From the NCBI GenBank assembly GCA_025356735.1, contig JANXRT010000386.1, forward strand, positions 1-5,137: a DNA stretch of 5,137 bases, given 5' to 3'. Source of the stretch: Acetobacteraceae bacterium. GTDB lineage: Bacteria > Pseudomonadota > Alphaproteobacteria > Acetobacterales > Acetobacteraceae. The translations under genes and the position numbers were made by a program. Under the pieces are notes generated by a model. That model saw only the letters and a program-made list of their open reading frames with translations. It had not been told where the DNA came from and ran no database searches. Positions 4,681 through 5,137 of this stretch are shown here, one piece after another; positions within the stretch are counted from its first letter, which is position 1; each line of letters starts with the position of its first letter.

Positions 4681-5137
4681 ATGAGCAAGGTCATCGGTAT
4701 CGACCTCGGTACTACCAATTCCTGTGTCGCCATCATGGAAGGCAAGGATATCCGGGTCATTGAGAACGCCGAGGGTGCGCGTACCACGCCCTCGATGGTC
4801 GCGTTCTCTGACAGCGGTGAGCGCTTGGTCGGCCAGTCCGCCAAGCGTCAGGCCGTTACCAACCCGACCAACACCCTGTATGCCGTCAAGCGCCTGATCG
4901 GCCGTCGGTTCGACGACCCGCTGGTCGGCAAGGACAAGGGCTTGGTACCGTTCGCCATCGTGCGTGGCGACAATGGCGATGCGTGGGTTGAGGCGCGCAG
5001 CGAAAAGTATTCACCCTCTCAGGTCAGCGCCTTCGTGCTCGGCAAGATGAAGGAAACGGCGGAAGCCTATCTCGGCGAGACCGTCTCTCAGGCCGTAATC
5101 ACCGTCCCCGCTTACTTCAACGACGCTCAGCGGCAGG
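4681..5137 (+). CDS. dnaK: DnaK (Hsp70) chaperone, N-terminal part, cut by window end
   Basis: The first 152 codons of dnaK are present and the frame remains open at the window edge; the full protein is usually about 630-640 residues. The segment is the first part of the actin-like ATPase domain. It has the phosphate-1 loop I-G-I-D-L-G-T-T-N-S (5-14), the T-T-P-S-M-V-A-F strand, catalytic Lys70 in A-V-K-R-L-I-G-R-R-F, and V-P-A-Y-F-N-D-A-Q-R from Val142. Lys70 and Pro143 fall at the same numbers as in E. coli DnaK, so there is no insertion or deletion so far. DnaK binds unfolded hydrophobic peptides in the cytoplasm in an ATP cycle driven by DnaJ and GrpE. A good Shine-Dalgarno sequence, AAAGGA (4667-4672), sits 8 bases before the ATG, in contrast to grpE, which has none. 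dnaJ would be expected downstream, outside the window. No CIRCE operator is seen upstream. Confidence 0.98.
   Translation, partial: MSKVIGIDLGTTNSCVAIMEGKDIRVIENAEGARTTPSMVAFSDSGERLVGQSAKRQAVTNPTNTLYAVKRLIGRRFDDPLVGKDKGLVPFAIVRGDNGDAWVEARSEKYSPSQVSAFVLGKMKETAEAYLGETVSQAVITVPAYFNDAQRQ

Overview
The window is high-GC bacterial chromosome with every recognisable gene on the + strand: tRNA-Gln(UUG), a putative lipoprotein, a manganese catalase, a flavin-dependent halogenase-type monooxygenase, grpE, and the 5' part of dnaK. The proteins and the tRNA fit an alphaproteobacterium. The style of GrpE/DnaK and the CTCTGCCC/GGGCAGAG-type intergenic dyad suggest Rhodospirillales, perhaps Acetobacteraceae. 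That placement is inference from familiarity and was not checked by search.

Layout. Positions 43-117 hold a complete tRNA-Gln with encoded CCA. Only 34 bases later (152-1468) begins a lipoprotein-like gene that I cannot assign to a named family. It has a candidate His...Cys pair reminiscent of circularly permuted papain-like/NlpC-P60 or Lnb-type periplasmic domains. After a 36-base gap comes a full-length non-heme dimanganese catalase (1505-2419) with all five expected metal ligands at the right spacing. A gap of about 190 bases follows; it carries a roughly 100-base nested inverted repeat that could act as a terminator and also looks like a dispersed palindromic element. The next gene (2608-3882) encodes a FAD enzyme with the three sequence signatures of flavin-dependent halogenases plus a candidate catalytic lysine. 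Then come grpE (3944-4552), with a candidate heat-shock sigma-factor promoter directly in front of it and no Shine-Dalgarno sequence, a 128-base spacer with a clean hairpin, and dnaK (4681 to beyond the window end).

How the genes relate. GrpE and DnaK form the classical Hsp70 chaperone pair: GrpE is the nucleotide exchange factor for DnaK. The lipoprotein and the Mn catalase are close enough to be co-transcribed, but a shared function is unproven. The halogenase-like gene has no visible partner (no flavin reductase, carrier protein or biosynthetic gene), so its substrate cannot be inferred here. It is bounded by the palindromic element upstream and the heat-shock genes downstream. I see no insertion sequence, integrase, CRISPR array or phage gene. 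The most interesting items are the stand-alone halogenase-type enzyme, the putative lipid-anchored cysteine-hydrolase-like protein beside the catalase, and the nested palindrome.
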